From Planctomycetota bacterium (GTDB lineage Bacteria > Planctomycetota > UBA1135 > GCA-002686595): a DNA stretch of 64,000 nucleotides. A program made the translations under genes and the position numbers. Below, piece after piece: positions 43,591 to 50,862 of the stretch. The notes under the pieces are model-generated. The model worked only from the letters and a program-made list of their open reading frames with translations, did no database searches and was not told the origin of the DNA. Positions within the stretch are counted from its first letter, which is position 1, and every line of letters starts with the position of its first letter. Where the stretch lies: NCBI GenBank assembly GCA_016712565.1, contig JADJQU010000005.1:1-64000 (forward strand). The letters are read 5' to 3'.

Positions 43591-44088
43591 ATGTCGGCGC
43601 GCTTCCTGCTCGTCTGGTTCACGGTGGTCCTGGCCGCTTCCTTCGGCTCCCGTGCCGAACTGCGCGGACTCGCGGGGGCACGCTGCGCCCTCGACGGCCG
43701 CGCCCTCGGGCCCGCGGAGCGGGTGGAGCTCCAGGACGCCGCGTCATCCCCTTCGACCGCCGCACAAGTCTCGCGGAGTTTTTGCGGGGTGGAGTGCGCC
43801 CTCTCCTTCGCGGCCAGAGAGCCCTCCGCGGAACCCCGGCGCTTCGTGGTGCGCGACGCCCGCGACGGTTCGGCGCTGGATTCTCGGGCGGCCACCTTCG
43901 TGCGCGAGGGACGCCGACCCGGGGCGGTGGAGGGCCGCGAACGATGGCGCGCCTTTCGCGACGCTGCTTCCGCCGCCTTGTACGCGCAATCCGCCGGCGG
44001 TCTCTGCACCCCGGACCCCTTCGCGGGGCACACTGCCGACCACTCGGCGGATCCCGACCGACAGAATTCCCCCCAGCACCCACGATGA
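43591..44088 (+). CDS. NosL-like exported protein
   Basis: This is a 165-residue protein with an N-terminal signal-type segment (ARFLLVWFTVVLAASFGSRA). The body resembles the NosL fold: a cysteine-bearing start (RCALDGRALG), SRSFCGVECALSFAAREP, RFVVRDARDGSALDSRAATFVREG, and a final FRDAASAALYAQSAGG. NosL proteins bind copper and help nitrous oxide reductase maturation, but no nosZ is in the window and homology here is partial. Three to four cysteines could bind metal. The TGA stop overlaps the ATG of the CRTAC1 gene, so the two are translationally coupled. The start at 43591 gives a good leader. Confidence 0.62.
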   Translation: MSARFLLVWFTVVLAASFGSRAELRGLAGARCALDGRALGPAERVELQDAASSPSTAAQVSRSFCGVECALSFAAREPSAEPRRFVVRDARDGSALDSRAATFVREGRRPGAVEGRERWRAFRDAASAALYAQSAGGLCTPDPFAGHTADHSADPDRQNSPQHPR

Positions 44089-45980
44089 TGTCCCACGCGC
44101 CGAGATTGGCCCAGGCCCCGTCCCATGGTCCCGAGGTCCACGCCGGGCTCGCCCCCGGTTGGCCCGCCCTCGGTTGGCTCGCCCCCGGTTGGCCCGCCCT
44201 TGGTGGGCTCGCCCTCGGGCTCCTGGCCGCCTGTGATTCGAAACCGCCGCCCGCTCCCGCGGTCCAGGAGGAGCCTTCGCCGATCCGCTTCACGGACGTC
44301 ACCGCCCAGTCGGGCATCGACTTCGTGCACCATTTTCTCGACTCGGAGAGCGGCTCCACCTACCGCATCAATCCCTACGACCACGGCAGCGGCGTGGCCG
44401 TCGCGGACGTCGACGGTGACGGCCGCGAGGACGTGTACTTCTGCGATTTCCTCGGCCCCAACGGCCTGTACCGGAACCTGGGGGAGATGCGCTTCGAGAA
44501 CGTGACCGAGAAGGCGGGCGTGGCCCTGGGCCGCTCGCTCTCGGTGGGGGCGGCCTTCGGAGACTGCGACGGGGACGGCGATCCCGACCTGTACGTGACC
44601 AGCTACCGCGGCGGCAATCGACTGTTCTCCAACCGCGGCGACGGCACCTTCGAGGACGTGACCGAACGCGCGGGCGTGGGCTACACGGGCCACTCCAACG
44701 GGGCCACGTGGTTCGACTGCGACAACGACGGCGACCTGGACCTGTACCTGTGCAACATCGGCCGCTTCACCCTCGACACGGTGAGTCAGGAGGCGGCCTT
44801 TGCGTACGCGGGAGTGGCGCTGCCCTTCCAGCAGGTGGCCGGTGCCCCCGACACGCGCAACCCCGGAGAGTCGGACATCCTGTACGTGAACCGCGGCGAC
44901 GGCACCTTCGCCGACGAGACCGCCGCGCGCGGCATCGTCTCGGCGGAGTGGAACGGCGATGTGGCGGTGAGCGACCTGGACTGCGACGGGGACCTCGACC
45001 TGTACGTGTCGAACATGTTCGGGAAGAACCACCTGTTCCAGAACCAGGGCGGCGGGAAGTTCGCCGAGATCACGGATTCGGCCCTCGGTCGCACCAGCTG
45101 GGGCGGCATGGGCTCGCGCTTCTTCGACGCCAACGGCGACGAGTGGCCCGACCTCTACGTCGTGGACATGCACTCGGACATGTGGGTGCGCACCGAAAAC
45201 CTGGAGCAGGTGCGCGCCGGGGAGAAGTTCAACACGCCCCTGGGCACGAGCATCGCCGGGGGCAAGCCCATCGCCGGGCCCGAGGATTCAGGGTCCAAGT
45301 TCCACCTGTTCGGCAACACGTTCTTCGAGAACCAGGGCAGCGCGAAGTTCGTGGAGCGCTCCCAGGAAGTCGGCCTGGAAACCTGGTGGCCCTGGGGCAT
45401 CGCCGTGGGCGACTTCGACAACGACGGCCGCGAGGATCTCTACCTGCCCGCGGGCATGGGCTTTCCCTATCCGTACTGGCCCAACCAGCTCTTGCGCAAC
45501 GAGGGCGGCCGCTTCCGCGACGTGGGAGCGGAAGCCGGGCTCGAGCCCCCCGCGGGCGGCGAGACCCTGCCCGGTCGGAAGATCGCCGGCCGTGCCCTGA
45601 CGCGCAGCTCGCGCGCGGCTGCCACGGCGGACTTCGACGGCGACGGCGATCTCGACGTGGTGGTGGCCAATTTCAACGCAGCGCCCTACTTGCTGCGCAA
45701 CGACTCGCCCCAGCAGAATGCCCTGCGCCTCTCGCTGGTGGACCGGAACGGGCGGCCCTCCTTCGGGGCCCGCGTGCGAGTCCAGTCCCAGGGTCGCGTG
45801 GTCCACCGGGAGTTGGCCCATGGGGGCGGATACCTGACCCAGTCCAGCGCGATTCTGCACGTGGGTCTGGGGACGCGCACCCAGGTGGAGCGCATCGACA
45901 TCGATTACCCGGGCGGTTCCCACACCTTTGCCATCGAGAATCCGGCCCTGGGCGAGGTCGTGCGTGTGGTGCGACCGTAG
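44085..45980 (+). CDS. CRTAC1-family lipoprotein (FG-GAP/VCBS plus ASPIC/UnbV), second copy
   Basis: This is a 631-residue protein. The leader is oddly long: a 30-base tandem repeat (44146-44220) encodes LAPGWPALGW units before the lipobox LLAAC, so the signal region appears expanded. FG-GAP loops include DVDGDGREDVYFCD, DCDGDGDPDLYVTS, DCDNDGDLDLYLCN, DLDCDGDLDLYVSN and DFDNDGREDLYLPA. The ASPIC/UnbV domain ends the protein (GARVRVQSQGRVVHRELAHGGGYLTQSS, VERIDIDYPGG). It should be a calcium-binding surface protein. It starts at the ATG overlapping the NosL-like stop. Its TAG stop lies at the left end of a 240-base inverted-repeat element. Confidence 0.9.
   Translation: MMSHAPRLAQAPSHGPEVHAGLAPGWPALGWLAPGWPALGGLALGLLAACDSKPPPAPAVQEEPSPIRFTDVTAQSGIDFVHHFLDSESGSTYRINPYDHGSGVAVADVDGDGREDVYFCDFLGPNGLYRNLGEMRFENVTEKAGVALGRSLSVGAAFGDCDGDGDPDLYVTSYRGGNRLFSNRGDGTFEDVTERAGVGYTGHSNGATWFDCDNDGDLDLYLCNIGRFTLDTVSQEAAFAYAGVALPFQQVAGAPDTRNPGESDILYVNRGDGTFADETAARGIVSAEWNGDVAVSDLDCDGDLDLYVSNMFGKNHLFQNQGGGKFAEITDSALGRTSWGGMGSRFFDANGDEWPDLYVVDMHSDMWVRTENLEQVRAGEKFNTPLGTSIAGGKPIAGPEDSGSKFHLFGNTFFENQGSAKFVERSQEVGLETWWPWGIAVGDFDNDGREDLYLPAGMGFPYPYWPNQLLRNEGGRFRDVGAEAGLEPPAGGETLPGRKIAGRALTRSSRAAATADFDGDGDLDVVVANFNAAPYLLRNDSPQQNALRLSLVDRNGRPSFGARVRVQSQGRVVHRELAHGGGYLTQSSAILHVGLGTRTQVERIDIDYPGGSHTFAIENPALGEVVRVVRP
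44146..44220 (+). repeat. 30-bp tandem repeat in the CRTAC1 leader
   Basis: There are two full 30-base units, 44146-44175 and 44176-44205, differing in two or three bases, plus a half unit at 44206-44220. Each begins GGCTCGCCC and keeps the frame. They encode an alternating Leu/Ala/Pro/Gly/Trp pattern that lengthens the hydrophobic leader before the lipobox. Confidence 0.8.
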
Positions 45981-46217
45981 CAGCCCGTGGAACAGGTCGC
46001 TGCTGCGACTTCGCACGCCTTCGCGTTGCGGCGTCGAGCTCGTCGGGCCGTGCTCAGCGGCCAGGAAGGCCGCACCCCGCTGCGAACGCTCCGCAGGAGC
46101 CTTCGCCACGAGCGCTTCGCGCTCTAGCGCGGGGGCCCCTGCGGGCCCTCCGTCGCTCTCCTTGCAGCGCGAGCGCGCGCTTCGCCTCGCGACGCGACCT
46201 ATTCAACGGACTGCTAG
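45978..46217. mobile_element. MITE-like element with 22-bp terminal inverted repeats
   Basis: The left end AGCAGCCCGTGGAACAGGTC (from 45979) and the reverse complement of the right end, AGCAGTCCGTTGAATAGGTC (to 46215), match in 19 of 22 positions including the following GC. The interior has a further weak inverted arrangement around GCTTCGCGC-type sequence and encodes nothing credible. The upstream stop TAG and a right-hand CTAG lie at the boundaries. It splits the CRTAC1 gene from the small membrane protein gene within one operon. No transposase is inside, so it would need one supplied in trans. Confidence 0.7.
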
Positions 46218-46239
46218 CACCCGGGCCCTGGCGCGGGCC

Positions 46240-46503
46240 ATGACCGTGCTGGCGCTCCTGTGCGGGGCGGCGCTCTTCGCGGAGTGGTTTCGGCCCACCG
46301 CGCCGGGCGCCTGGTGGGGCCTCTCCGCCGGTCTGGGCCTTGGCTCCCGCGCGGGCGCCGCGGGGGGCTTCTTCGCCTGGGACGCGCGCCTGGAGCCCGA
46401 CCGCGACGGCGACCTCGGCGCCCCACCGGGGATGAGCGTGGGCGAGGGGGCCTGGGGCGCCCTGGAGTTCAGCCCGAGCCCCCCGGGCCTTCGCCGCCCA
46501 TGA
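46240..46503 (+). CDS. Small single-span membrane protein, coupled to ABC permease
   Basis: This is an 87-residue protein. One N-terminal hydrophobic helix (VLALLCGAALFAEWF) is followed by a Gly/Ala-rich second hydrophobic stretch (WWGLSAGLGLGSRAGAAGGFFAW) and an acidic tail (LEPDRDGDLG). I recognise no family. Its stop overlaps the permease start (ATGA), the best evidence that it is translated. It may be an accessory subunit of the ABC complex downstream. The upstream frame extension reads through the MITE-like element and is discarded. Confidence 0.65.
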   Translation: MTVLALLCGAALFAEWFRPTAPGAWWGLSAGLGLGSRAGAAGGFFAWDARLEPDRDGDLGAPPGMSVGEGAWGALEFSPSPPGLRRP

Positions 46504-47642
46504 TCGCCAAGTGCTCCGCCCTGCTCTCGCTCGCGTTCCAGAACGTCGCGGCCCACGGCCGGGCCTACCTGGCGGCGACGCTGCCGCTCCTCGCCACGCT
46601 CACACCCTGGATCGCAGGCTCGGCGATTTCCGAGGGACTGCGCCGGGACGCCCGATCGGCCGTGGAGGCGGGACCCGATGTGCAGGTCTCGGGCCTGCGG
46701 TGGGGGCGCGCGGCCTCCCTGGAGCCCGGGCTCGGGGACCGCTTGCGCTCCCTGCCCGGGGTGCAGGGGATCGAACGCCGCGCCGTGGCGAGCGTGGTCT
46801 CTGGCGAGGCCGCGATCCTGCTCGTGGCCGTGGAGGCCCCGCGCCTCGCCCGGGCCGCTCCCCTGGCCGCGGGCAGCGCGCCGCGGGCCGCGGGCCAGTG
46901 CCTGGTGGGCGCCGAACTGGCCCGGGAGCGTGGGTTCGCGCCGGGCTCGCGCCTCTCCCTGGAGGGCCGCGTGACGCGCGTGTTCGAGGTCTGCGGCGTG
47001 CTCTCCTCGGCCGACGCCGTGGCGGGATCCCAGGCGCTGGTGGTCTCGCTCTCCGACGCCGAGGAACTGCTGGGAAGTCCCCTGACCGAGGAGTTCTGCC
47101 TGTGGACGAGTCCGGGATTCGAGGCCTCGGTCGCCAGCGCCGCGCGCCGGCTCTCGCCGACCGTGGCTGCCGTGACGCGCGCCGAGGTGGAGGCGCGACT
47201 CGCGCGCGCCTCGGAACGCCGGGCGGGGGCCCTGGCCCTGTTCCTCGCGCCGCTCACGCTGGCGGCCGCTGCCTGCTTCGCCGCGCTTTCCTGGTTCGTC
47301 CACGGCCGGCGCGAGGTGGAGGTCGCGGCCTACAAGTTGTCGGGCTTCAGCGGCGGCGACATCGTGCTCCTGGCCCTGGCGGAAAACTCCCTGGTGGGCC
47401 TGTGCGCCGGTGCGGCGGCCGGGCTCGGGGCCTGGGTTTGGGTGCGGCTCTTCGACGCGGCCCTGCTGGTGGGCTTCTTCGTGCCCGACCTGTCTCCCGG
47501 TGCGGCGGTCAGGCTCCCCGCTCACTTCACGGCCTTGGCCCTGGCCCAGGGGCTGTGCCTGGCCCTGGCCGCCACGGTCACGGGCTCGGTGCTCGCCTCC
47601 TGGCGGCTCTCGAATGCCCGGCCCCTGGGGGCCTTCGCATGA
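46500..47642 (+). CDS. ABC transporter permease, FtsX/MacB type
   Basis: This is a 380-residue protein. An N-terminal helix (YLAATLPLLATLTPWIAG) leads to a periplasmic domain of about 200 residues (VQVSGLRWGRAASLEPGLGDRLRSLPGV). Three C-terminal membrane helices follow, around LALFLAPLTLAAAACFAALSW, IVLLALAENSLVGLCAGAAAGLGAWVW and FTALALAQGLCLALAATVTGSVLA. The segment EVEVAAYKLSGFSGGDIVLLALAEN is typical of the FtsX-like coupling region. Such permeases drive mechanotransmission or lipoprotein and toxin extrusion rather than classical substrate passage. It overlaps the ATPase gene by ATGA. Confidence 0.85.
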   Translation: MIAKCSALLSLAFQNVAAHGRAYLAATLPLLATLTPWIAGSAISEGLRRDARSAVEAGPDVQVSGLRWGRAASLEPGLGDRLRSLPGVQGIERRAVASVVSGEAAILLVAVEAPRLARAAPLAAGSAPRAAGQCLVGAELARERGFAPGSRLSLEGRVTRVFEVCGVLSSADAVAGSQALVVSLSDAEELLGSPLTEEFCLWTSPGFEASVASAARRLSPTVAAVTRAEVEARLARASERRAGALALFLAPLTLAAAACFAALSWFVHGRREVEVAAYKLSGFSGGDIVLLALAENSLVGLCAGAAAGLGAWVWVRLFDAALLVGFFVPDLSPGAAVRLPAHFTALALAQGLCLALAATVTGSVLASWRLSNARPLGAFA

Positions 47643-48304
47643 GCGCGATTCCCCCCGTGCTCGAGCTCCGCGGCGCCACCTGCACGCGGCCCCGGGCCGC
47701 CCCCGTGGGTCCCCAGTCGATCGCCCTGGGCGCGGGGGAAGTCTGTGCCCTGATGGGGCCCTCCGGGTCGGGCAAGAGCACGCTCCTGGCGCTCCTCGCC
47801 GGCGTCGAGCGCGTCGATTCCGCCGCGGGGGGCAGCGTGTGGTGGTGGGGCCGCGACGTGACGCGCGCCAGCGAATCGGCCCTGGCCCTGCTGCGCCGCG
47901 GGAGCCTCGGCGTGGTGGGGCAGAGCTACGGCATGCTGGAGCACCTGCCCCTGTGGCGTGGAGTGGCCCTGGGGCTGCTCGCCCAGGGTGTTCCGGCCAA
48001 AGAGCAGCGGGAGCGGGCCCTGCAGGCCCTCGCCGAGCTGGGCCTGGAGGGATCCCTTGCCCTGCGGCTGCCCCGTGAACTTTCCGGCGGCGAGCGCCAA
48101 CGCGCGGCCGTGGCTCGCGCGCTGCTCACGGCCGGAAGGGCCCTGATCGCCGACGAACCCACCTCCAACCAGGATCCGGCGAACGCCGAACGGGTGGCCC
48201 AGGCCCTGCGCCGCCGCGCCCGCGCGGGCGTCGCCGTGGTGCTCTCCACCCACGATCCACTGCTTTCGAGTCTGGCGGATCGGTGCCTGCGGCTGGGGGG
48301 CTGA
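47639..48304 (+). CDS. ABC transporter ATP-binding protein, LolD/MacB type
   Basis: This is a 221-residue protein. Walker A is GPSGSGKST, the Q-loop region is VVGQSYGMLEHL, the signature is LSGGERQRAAVARALL, Walker B with catalytic glutamate is ALIADEPTSNQD, and the H-loop is STHD. Sequence and length fit the LolD/FtsE group that partners FtsX-like permeases. SNQD replaces the usual GNLD after Walker B. It is coupled by ATGA to the permease upstream and is followed two bases later by the next membrane protein gene. Confidence 0.92.
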   Translation: MSAIPPVLELRGATCTRPRAAPVGPQSIALGAGEVCALMGPSGSGKSTLLALLAGVERVDSAAGGSVWWWGRDVTRASESALALLRRGSLGVVGQSYGMLEHLPLWRGVALGLLAQGVPAKEQRERALQALAELGLEGSLALRLPRELSGGERQRAAVARALLTAGRALIADEPTSNQDPANAERVAQALRRRARAGVAVVLSTHDPLLSSLADRCLRLGG

Positions 48305-48306
48305 GC

Positions 48307-49308
48307 GTGCATCTCGACGCGCCCACGTTGACGCTCTTGCTGCTGGACGCACTCTCGGCGGCCGCGCTGGCGCTGCTCCTGTGGGCCGGGACCGCGGCAC
48401 GCGCCGCGGGCCCTGGGGCCACGGACGGTCGGGTCCACGATCTGGCGCGTCTCGCGGCCCTGGCGGCGGGGGCGCTGTGCCTGCTGCGGCTTCTGGCCTG
48501 GGGCGTGTTCTTCCTCGAACTCGATGCCGCGGTGGCGCGCTTCGCCGAGCAGGGCGTCATGTGCCCCTACGGCGTGGTGGAGTTGCGCCCGGTGCTGGCG
48601 CGGGCCGCGCTGTGGGCCAAGCCGCTGGCCCTGGGGGGCTGGATCCTGTGGTGGGCCGTGGCGCTGGCCGAGCGCGACGTGGGGGAGGCGCCCTTCCTCC
48701 GCGGCCGGCTGCGCGCCCTCGCGCCGCTCGCCGTGCTCGCCGGTGCGGAGCTCGTCCTGGAGGTCCTCTGGCTCGCGGCGCCCAAGGAATCCCTGGAGAC
48801 CCTGTGCTGCAGCGCGGCCCGCGTGGCCGTCGACGCGGGAGCCTGGACGCGACCGGGGACCCTGCTGGGCCTGGAGGGAGCCCGGGCCTGGTCCCTGTGG
48901 GGCGGCGCCAAGCTGCTGCTCCTCGCCTCGTTGGTCCTCGCGGGTCGGCGCGCGAGTCGCGGCGCCGCGGCAGGGCCGCCGCAGTGGATTCTCCCCTGCC
49001 TGCTCGCGCCGGCGAGCGTGGCGGTGGGCTTCCTGGACCTGGCCTTCTGGCGCGAGGTGCTCGCCCCCCGGGCCCTGGGTCTCGAATTCCACCGCTGCGC
49101 CTGGGAGCTCTCGACCCGCAGTTTCGCACTGGGTCCCGCGGCACTCCTCGCGGCCCTGGGCCATCTCGTGCCGCTGTGTCTGCCGTTGCTGGCCTTCCTT
49201 TCGCGGCGCGAACCCGCGGGAACCGCGCGCGCCGCCGCGAGTGCCTGCGCGGTGTCCGCGTTGTTCCAGGCGAGCGAGATCCTGGCCGTGGCGATTCATG
49301 GAGTCTAG
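48307..49308 (+). CDS. Multi-spanning membrane protein with conserved-looking cysteines
   Basis: This is a 333-residue protein, GTG start at 48307, two bases after the ATPase stop. It has about eight hydrophobic helices (LLLLDALSAAALALLLWAG at the start, LVPLCLPLLAFL near the end). Extracytoplasmic or interfacial cysteines appear as VMCPYGVVELRP, ETLCCSAARVAV and FHRCAWELSTRSF. A cysteine pair plus histidine on a membrane protein next to a NosL-like gene is suggestive of metal or disulfide chemistry, but I recognise no family. It probably works with the FtsX-like transporter as the last gene of the operon. Confidence 0.72.
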   Translation: MHLDAPTLTLLLLDALSAAALALLLWAGTAARAAGPGATDGRVHDLARLAALAAGALCLLRLLAWGVFFLELDAAVARFAEQGVMCPYGVVELRPVLARAALWAKPLALGGWILWWAVALAERDVGEAPFLRGRLRALAPLAVLAGAELVLEVLWLAAPKESLETLCCSAARVAVDAGAWTRPGTLLGLEGARAWSLWGGAKLLLLASLVLAGRRASRGAAAGPPQWILPCLLAPASVAVGFLDLAFWREVLAPRALGLEFHRCAWELSTRSFALGPAALLAALGHLVPLCLPLLAFLSRREPAGTARAAASACAVSALFQASEILAVAIHGV

Positions 49309-49615
49309 GGGCGTGGGTGCGGCATCTGCGTCGGAGTCGACGCCGCCTGCGGTTTCCCGGCCTGCCTCATCGCCATCTCCTGCCGCCTCAGGGTCAATTC
49401 GAATCCGGGCTCGTCGCGTGCAGCGTGAACCGTCGCTCCTACGGTGGTGTGACCGGGGGGATTTGAGATTGCGAGCTATCGGTTAGGAAAGACCTGCTCT
49501 ATCCCAACTGATCTACGGGGGCTTTCGACGGCCATGGTACGCGGCGCTCGCGGGCGAGACATCAGGGCCGGCGGGGAAGGAGGGAAGCGCATCTAGGGTC
49601 GATTCCGCGAGGTCG
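49309..49615. other. Operon end to island start; contains the tRNA-Arg remnant
   Basis: About 300 non-coding bases join the end of the NosL/ABC operon to the AbiE island. GC falls and composition changes near 49440. The only recognisable feature is the degenerate tRNA-Arg at 49445-49522 on the minus strand. No integrase or terminator was seen. Confidence 0.5.
49445..49522 (-). pseudogene. Decayed tRNA-Arg(CCT): intact 5' half, ruined 3' half
   Basis: Read on the minus strand, the first half is a good tRNA-Arg. The acceptor start is GCCCCCG, a D arm follows (GATCAGTTGGGATAGAGC), and the anticodon loop is TTCCTAA with anticodon CCT. After the loop the sequence keeps near-normal length (78 bases with CCA) but loses pairing: the anticodon 3' stem, T arm and acceptor 3' strand no longer match. 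A break at the anticodon loop is what site-specific integration into a tRNA gene leaves behind. The gene therefore looks like an att-site scar rather than a working tRNA. Confidence 0.65.
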
Positions 49616-49894
49616 TCAAGATTGCCCGGCCCGGCGGGCCGCGACCCACGCGCGGAGGTCCTCCGTCGGGTAGCGCAGGGCCCGTCCGATGCGGATCGCG
49701 GGGACCTCGCGGCAGTTGGTCAGCTCCCAGAGCTTCCACGGCGCGATGGCGAGGAAGCGCGCGGCCTCGGCCGGCCGGAGGAGCAGGGGCTCGGAGCGAG
49801 GGTCGAGGGGGCGGCCGTCGAGCTGGGTCGAGTTCGTCTTCTCCATCGGGATGCGTCCCGGGAGCGACGGCTCCTTCGGGGGCATCTCAAGCAT
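49616..49894 (-). CDS. Helix-turn-helix protein, excisionase/MerR-like
   Basis: This is a 92-residue protein when started at ATG 49894. ATG at 49885 or 49846 would also work, and the start is not fixed by a clear ribosome-binding site. The core LLLRPAEAARFLAIAPWKLWELTNCREVPAIRIGRALRYPTEDLRAWVAARRAG is the small winged HTH of excisionase (Xis) and helix_turn_helix_17-type proteins. These bind element ends or promoters. It is divergent from the AbiEii-like toxin gene and sits next to the tRNA-Arg scar, consistent with a leftover integrative-element regulator. Confidence 0.75.
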   Translation of the reverse strand: MLEMPPKEPSLPGRIPMEKTNSTQLDGRPLDPRSEPLLLRPAEAARFLAIAPWKLWELTNCREVPAIRIGRALRYPTEDLRAWVAARRAGQS

Positions 49895-49932
49895 GGAGGT
49901 GCCGTGACGAGCGAAGTCCTGCGGCGAACTCC

Positions 49933-50862
49933 ATGTCCAGCTGGACACCGGGCCGCTTCGCAGGTACCTGTCCCGGTGTGGCAGAGGAAGCACGAGACCT
50001 GGACTGGCTGCGGCGGCAGTTGATCATCGCCCTCGCGGCCGACGACGAACTGTTCGAGCTCCTCGTCTTCAAGGGAGGCAACGCCCTCGCCCTTGCGCAC
50101 GGTGTCGGGATGCGCGCTTCTCTCGACCTCGACTACTCCCTTGCCCATGAAGCTCCGAGTGACGCGATACTCGGGGAGCGCCTTCGGGCCGCCCTCTCGG
50201 CCCACCTCTCGAAGCACGGGTTGACCGTGTTTGATTGGACATTCGTTCCGCGCCCCAAGGAACCCAAGGACGAGCGCGAGTTCACGTGGGGCGGCTTTCA
50301 GGGCGAGTTCAAGGTGATCGAGACCACGCGATGGGAGAGCCTTGCCGGCAACATCGAACTGGCCAGGAAGCAAGCATGGGGAATCACGGCCAGCGGCGGA
50401 GCCTCGCGCAAGTTCATGATCGAGCTCAGCAAGAGCGAGTACTGCGATGGTGCCGACGAGGTGGATGTTGGCGGCTCTATGGTTCGCGTCTACACGCCAT
50501 CCATGATCGTCGCCGAGAAGCTCCGTTCCCTCTGCCAGCAGATGTCGGAGTACGAGCACTCCACGAAGCGGAAACCTCGAGCACGCGACTTCTACGACAT
50601 CCACGCTGCCGTGACGGAAGCCGGCGTGAACCTCACCTCCTCGGCCGGACACGACCTGATCCGGTCCGTGTTCGCGGCCAAGGACGTGCCGCTGCGATTC
50701 CTCGCGAACCTCGAGCGTGACGTCGAGTTCCACGAGGCCGAGTGGGACGACGTGAGGAACAGCATTCCCGCCGATCGGCCCGCGGAGTTCCGCTACTACT
50801 CCGAGTTCGTGCTCCGGATCGTCCGGCGGCTAGAACCCCTGTGGAATGTAGAGCTGCCATGA
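49933..50862 (+). CDS. abiEii: AbiEii/AbiGii-type nucleotidyltransferase toxin
   Basis: This is a 309-residue protein (GTG at 49978 is an alternative start). It is a DNA polymerase beta-like nucleotidyltransferase of the type IV toxin/abortive-infection family. Diagnostic segments are LVFKGGNALALAHG, ASLDLDYSL with the metal-binding aspartates, YTPSMIVAEKLRSLCQQ, and the late motif RARDFYDIHAAV. Such toxins modify nucleic acids (tRNA is one known target in related enzymes) and block growth upon phage infection. Its partner antitoxin is not upstream on the same strand as usual. It is convergent, with the last 33 bases of the two genes overlapping. Confidence 0.88.
   Translation: MSSWTPGRFAGTCPGVAEEARDLDWLRRQLIIALAADDELFELLVFKGGNALALAHGVGMRASLDLDYSLAHEAPSDAILGERLRAALSAHLSKHGLTVFDWTFVPRPKEPKDEREFTWGGFQGEFKVIETTRWESLAGNIELARKQAWGITASGGASRKFMIELSKSEYCDGADEVDVGGSMVRVYTPSMIVAEKLRSLCQQMSEYEHSTKRKPRARDFYDIHAAVTEAGVNLTSSAGHDLIRSVFAAKDVPLRFLANLERDVEFHEAEWDDVRNSIPADRPAEFRYYSEFVLRIVRRLEPLWNVELP

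Noticed and set aside
46511..48304. A single fused permease-ATPase protein in one long frame
   Set aside because: The ATPase frame opens upstream but its first part is a shadow of the FtsX-like permease. The ATGA overlap at 47639 shows two separate genes.
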